Part shown: positions 17,310 to 20,070 of the stretch, one piece after another
Position numbering within the stretch: position 1 is the stretch's first letter
How the letters are laid out: each line of letters begins with the position of its first letter
Source of the DNA: an uncultured Caulobacteraceae bacterium
GTDB lineage: Bacteria > Pseudomonadota > Alphaproteobacteria > Caulobacterales > TH1-2
Reading direction: 5' to 3'
Assembly: GCA_937967425.1 (NCBI GenBank)
Contig: CALBST010000351.1
Coordinates: 1 to 20,070 of the forward strand
DNA length: 20,070 nucleotides
The notes under the pieces: generated by a model
What the model saw: the letters and a program-made list of their open reading frames with translations, nothing else
Database searches by the model: none
Told to the model about the DNA's origin: nothing
Position numbers and translations under genes: made by a program

Positions 17310-19643
17310 CTAGAACGCGTAGCGCGCCACGATCTGATAGACTGGGCCTGCCCGCTCGGTTTCAAGCTCGTACTCGTCGTAGAGACGCAGACGCTGGAAG
17401 TCTTCGGTAATGAATTTGTCGAACACCTCATCCTTCGACGAGTCGAGGAGGTTCGAACCAGTCAGGCGCAGCGAGAAACGCTCGCCAAAGCGGCGTTCCA
17501 CGAAGGCCTCCAGATCCGGCCCGTAGCTGATGAGGCCTTCCTCGGTGACGATGCGGTAGCGCGCATCGCCCTGCTCGCGGTAGGTGGCGCCGAAGGCCAT
17601 GTTCCAAGTCGGCATGTCGTGAATGAAGCCGGCGTTGAACACATACTCGGACTGATTGTTGAAGCGGCGCTCGCCGAACTCGTCCTCGATCTCGCTATCG
17701 AGCCAGGAATAGTTCACGAACACGCCGGTGTCGGGCAGGCCCAGGAACGTCAGCGGCGCCGACACATCGAACTCGACGCCCCAAACTTGGCCATCACCCG
17801 TGTTCCGCACGCTGTACACATAGACCGGCGCATCGAAATCGCCCGGATCATCGATGTAGTCTTCAGTGAAATCACCGGTGTTGTAGATCTCGATGACATC
17901 GCTGACGTCACGATAGAAGAGATTGACGCCGACGACGCCGGCGCGGCCCAGGCGGTGCTCCCAGCCGAAATCGACACCCCACGCTGATTCCGGCTCAAGT
18001 TGCGGATTGCCTTGGAAGTCGTTGTCCTCGAACTCGCCGCCGAACAGCGTTGGCATAATGTCGCGGAAACCCGGACGACGCACGGTGCGCGCGACGCTGA
18101 GGTTCAGGCGATCGTCTGCCGTCACGTTGAAGCGCAGGTGCGCTGACGGGAGGAGGAAGTTGTACTCGTTCGACTCGCTTTCCCCTTCGCCGCGATCTGT
18201 GACGTCCACCTCGGTGGTTTCGTAGCGGAGGCCCGCTTCCCATTCGAACCTGCCGGCTTCGCCGTTGAATTGTACGTACGGGTCGATGCGGCGCTCTTCG
18301 ATGATGAAGTCGCCGCCGGTTGCGACGTCCTCGTCGAGATCGGCGTTCGGATCTGTCCACGGGTCGCCCACATACGGCGGCGCGTTGCCGATCGGCGGCA
18401 CGCCGTCAAACTCGAACTCGCGCACGGTCAATAGGCCTTCGCGCTGCTTGTTGTTGTAGTCGACGCCGATCTGGACGCGCAGTGAAGCGCTCAGATTGAA
18501 TTGCTGCGCGATCGAGAAGCTGAACTCCTCATCCGTGAAATCGAAGGCTTCTTCTTCGCCCTCGAACGCGTCGATCAGGCCGCCGCCGGTGAGTTCGGTT
18601 TCCCACTCGCCTTCGACGCTATCTTCGGTGAAGCCCGCAAAGCCCAGGTCGATCTCAAGCTCGCCACCGAGGAACGGATGCTCGAAATCGACTTGCATCG
18701 AGTAATTGTCCTGCTGGATGTAGGCATAGCCCGGGACCAGCACTTCAAGATCGACGCCGCCGTCAAACTCGAACGAATCTTCCAGTTCTTCGCGATCGGT
18801 CCGGACGTAGACGCCACTAAGCTCAAGCTGACCTTCGCCAACCGGAATCACCAGCGAAGCGTTCACAGTATAGTCCTCGCCGTCGCGCACATCGGATTGG
18901 ACTTCGGTGTTCTGCAGTTCGAACGCCGGGTCGCCATCCCAGTGCGTGCCGCCCGGTGGCGTCGTGTAGCGTTCGGAGAACTTCTCCTTCGGATTGTGGC
19001 GGCCCTGGTAGCTCGCGCCAAGCAGTGCGCGCACGCCGCCTCCCAGCTCACCGCCCCAAACGCCGGCGATCGAACCTTCGACTTCATCATCTGGGTAGAA
19101 CAGCGCGCCAGTGCGGATATAGCCGCCGTCGAGCGCCAAGCCGTCACGCAACACAATGTTGAGCGCGCCCGCGACCGCATCGCCAGAGCGGTTTGCAGAC
19201 GGGCTGCGCACGATCTCGACGCGCTCCACCAGTTCGGCGGGGATGCGATCGATGAAGAATGTGCGATCGAACCCCGAACCAGGCACGCGCTCGCCGTCGA
19301 TCAGGATCTGCGTGTAGCCTGCGCCAAGGCCGCGGATTTGCACGTCGTCGAATTCACCCATGTCAGAGCCCGCGAACGCGGCGCTCGGCGTGCGGCGCAC
19401 CATGTCGCCAACGGTGCGCGGTTCGAAGCGCTGGAAGTAATCCAGGCCGTACTCAAGCACCGGCGCGGGACCCTCCACGCGGTTGCGATACTCGATCTCG
19501 CCGAGCACGACGATGTCTTCTGCCGTTGTGATCTCGGACTGAGCCGCCGGTGTATCTTGTGCGGACGCAATACCGGCATTGCCCAAGACCAACGCCAAGC
19601 TCGCAGCGCCCCAACGCCACGCATTCGATTTTTGATTGCTCAC
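17310..19643 (-). CDS. TonB-dependent outer-membrane receptor
   Basis: A 777-residue outer-membrane receptor for energy-driven uptake. The signal peptide ends ASA|QD (after Ala28). A TonB-box candidate DIVVLG is at 43-48. The plug domain (about 60-170) holds DMVRRTPSAAF, VQIRGLGAGYTQILIDGERV and VERVEIVRSPSAN...GDAVAGALNIVLRD. The rest is the 22-strand barrel, which ends IVARYAF with the terminal Phe needed for barrel assembly. The barrel loops are unusually acidic (EGEEEAFDFTDEEF near mid-protein). The GTG at 19643 is chosen as start because GAGGGGT lies at ribosome-site distance and it yields a clean signal peptide; a TTG at 19667 is the alternative. The plug is of the FepA/CirA-like kind, but no substrate gene is nearby, so the ligand is unknown. 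Confidence 0.93.
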   Translation of the reverse strand: MSNQKSNAWRWGAASLALVLGNAGIASAQDTPAAQSEITTAEDIVVLGEIEYRNRVEGPAPVLEYGLDYFQRFEPRTVGDMVRRTPSAAFAGSDMGEFDDVQIRGLGAGYTQILIDGERVPGSGFDRTFFIDRIPAELVERVEIVRSPSANRSGDAVAGALNIVLRDGLALDGGYIRTGALFYPDDEVEGSIAGVWGGELGGGVRALLGASYQGRHNPKEKFSERYTTPPGGTHWDGDPAFELQNTEVQSDVRDGEDYTVNASLVIPVGEGQLELSGVYVRTDREELEDSFEFDGGVDLEVLVPGYAYIQQDNYSMQVDFEHPFLGGELEIDLGFAGFTEDSVEGEWETELTGGGLIDAFEGEEEAFDFTDEEFSFSIAQQFNLSASLRVQIGVDYNNKQREGLLTVREFEFDGVPPIGNAPPYVGDPWTDPNADLDEDVATGGDFIIEERRIDPYVQFNGEAGRFEWEAGLRYETTEVDVTDRGEGESESNEYNFLLPSAHLRFNVTADDRLNLSVARTVRRPGFRDIMPTLFGGEFEDNDFQGNPQLEPESAWGVDFGWEHRLGRAGVVGVNLFYRDVSDVIEIYNTGDFTEDYIDDPGDFDAPVYVYSVRNTGDGQVWGVEFDVSAPLTFLGLPDTGVFVNYSWLDSEIEDEFGERRFNNQSEYVFNAGFIHDMPTWNMAFGATYREQGDARYRIVTEEGLISYGPDLEAFVERRFGERFSLRLTGSNLLDSSKDEVFDKFITEDFQRLRLYDEYELETERAGPVYQIVARYAF

Positions 19644-20042
19644 TGGAAGACCCCTCGTCCAAACCAATGAGCAGGGCCTTAGGAGTCATCTGTGACACTT
19701 CAGTTCAACTCGTATGACGTTCCTGTCAAATGAGCCGGCAAACGCGCATAACTGGAAGTCGGCGTTGGGAGCGCGGCGACGCTGGCGTGTGGCGCTTCTC
19801 GCTCGCTAGTTCTTTTGAACCGCCAGCGTTTCGCAGCATCCAAAACGGATTACTGGATCAGCTGGCAACGCGCCGCTCTCGACAAAAGCGCGCCGCGCCG
19901 TCGCGCTCCAAGACGCGTGGGATGCCATTCATGTATCAAGGAAGACCCTTTTTGCTCCGTCACGATTGGCGGCGGCCGCTTTCCAGCGACGACGGCATGG
20001 CCACCTCGAATCATTTGGCGCCCGACGCCTAACTCCCGCGCC
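19644..20042. other. About 400 bp without a convincing gene, upstream of the TonB receptor
   Basis: The part next to the receptor (19644-19735) must hold its promoter. On the minus strand a perfect TTGACA (19729 to 19724) could be a -35 box, but no good -10 element follows at normal spacing. From 19736 to 20042 base use is less G/C-biased than in the genes, and minus-strand frames are broken by stops. A plus-strand frame of 100 codons at 19730-20032 has no ribosome site and Arg/Ser-rich, non-domain-like content. No RNA gene or repeat was recognised. Confidence 0.5.
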
Positions 20043-20070
20043 TTAGTTCTGGCGCTGCAGGTCGTGAGCG
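20043..20070 (-). CDS. Possible C-terminal end of a minus-strand gene entering from the right
   Basis: Reading inward from the window edge on the minus strand gives ...AHDLQRQN and a TAA at 20043-20045. Only nine codons are visible, so this is little more than an open frame whose codon style fits the neighbouring genes. No product can be named. Confidence 0.2.

Noticed and set aside
18501..19670. A plus-strand open frame of 389 codons, antisense to the TonB receptor gene
   Set aside because: The receptor frame has a signal peptide, plug motifs and a terminal Phe; the antisense frame has none and no start signals.
19730..20032. A 100-codon plus-strand frame in the terminal intergenic region
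   Set aside because: No ribosome site, weak third-position bias, Arg/Ser-rich content and no recognisable fold. Kept only as a note in the intergenic entry.

Overview
The window is about 20 kb of GC-rich alphaproteobacterial chromosome. Strong G/C third-position bias, the block secA / parvulin lipoprotein / argJ, the ruvC-ruvA-ruvB set, and abundant secreted peptidases plus a TonB receptor point to a free-living member near the Caulobacterales (Hyphomonadaceae-like). That placement is inferred from gene content and style only. No rRNA, tRNA, insertion sequence, phage gene or CRISPR array was seen. Nearly all of the DNA is coding, and several gene pairs overlap by 4 bp.

Layout. A truncated gene (perhaps the end of a TetR-type regulator) enters from the left. 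The three Holliday-junction genes ruvC, ruvA and ruvB all lie on the minus strand in their usual order, but separated by other genes: ruvB (418-1461), two tandem YCII/DGPF genes (1603-2396, plus), ruvA (2532-3152), a plus-strand block of a Tat-exported repeat protein (3316-3726), a JmjC-type Fe(II) oxygenase (3736-4908) and an M13 metalloendopeptidase lipoprotein (5010-7067), then ruvC (7069-7572). ruvC overlaps an O-antigen ligase/polymerase-like membrane protein gene (7569-8810) that would be transcribed first.

Diverging from it, an M20 peptidase (8887-10293) is translationally coupled to an unknown secreted protein (10290-11126), followed by a ParD/ParE-type toxin-antitoxin pair (11192-11754). 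The toxin gene meets secA tail to tail with overlapping stop codons. secA (11751-14453, minus) diverges from a parvulin-type foldase lipoprotein (14687-15814) and argJ (15963-17201). A strong bidirectional hairpin separates argJ from a TonB-dependent receptor (17310-19643, minus). The last 400 bases hold no convincing gene.

How the parts fit. Much of the window serves the cell envelope: Sec export (SecA), folding of exported proteins (parvulin lipoprotein), peptide breakdown (M13, M20), outer-membrane uptake (TonB receptor) and surface polysaccharide (Wzy-like protein). The most unusual piece is at 3211-3726. The intergenic region between ruvA and the Tat-exported protein carries two copies, in opposite orientation, of a 12-bp sequence shaped like a GC-rich Fur box. 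The exported protein has four 19-residue repeats with an Asp-rich, metal-loop-like core, and it sits 9 bp upstream of an Fe(II)/2-oxoglutarate oxygenase gene. This could be an iron-responsive operon whose oxygenase acts on the repeat protein before export. That last step is a hypothesis.
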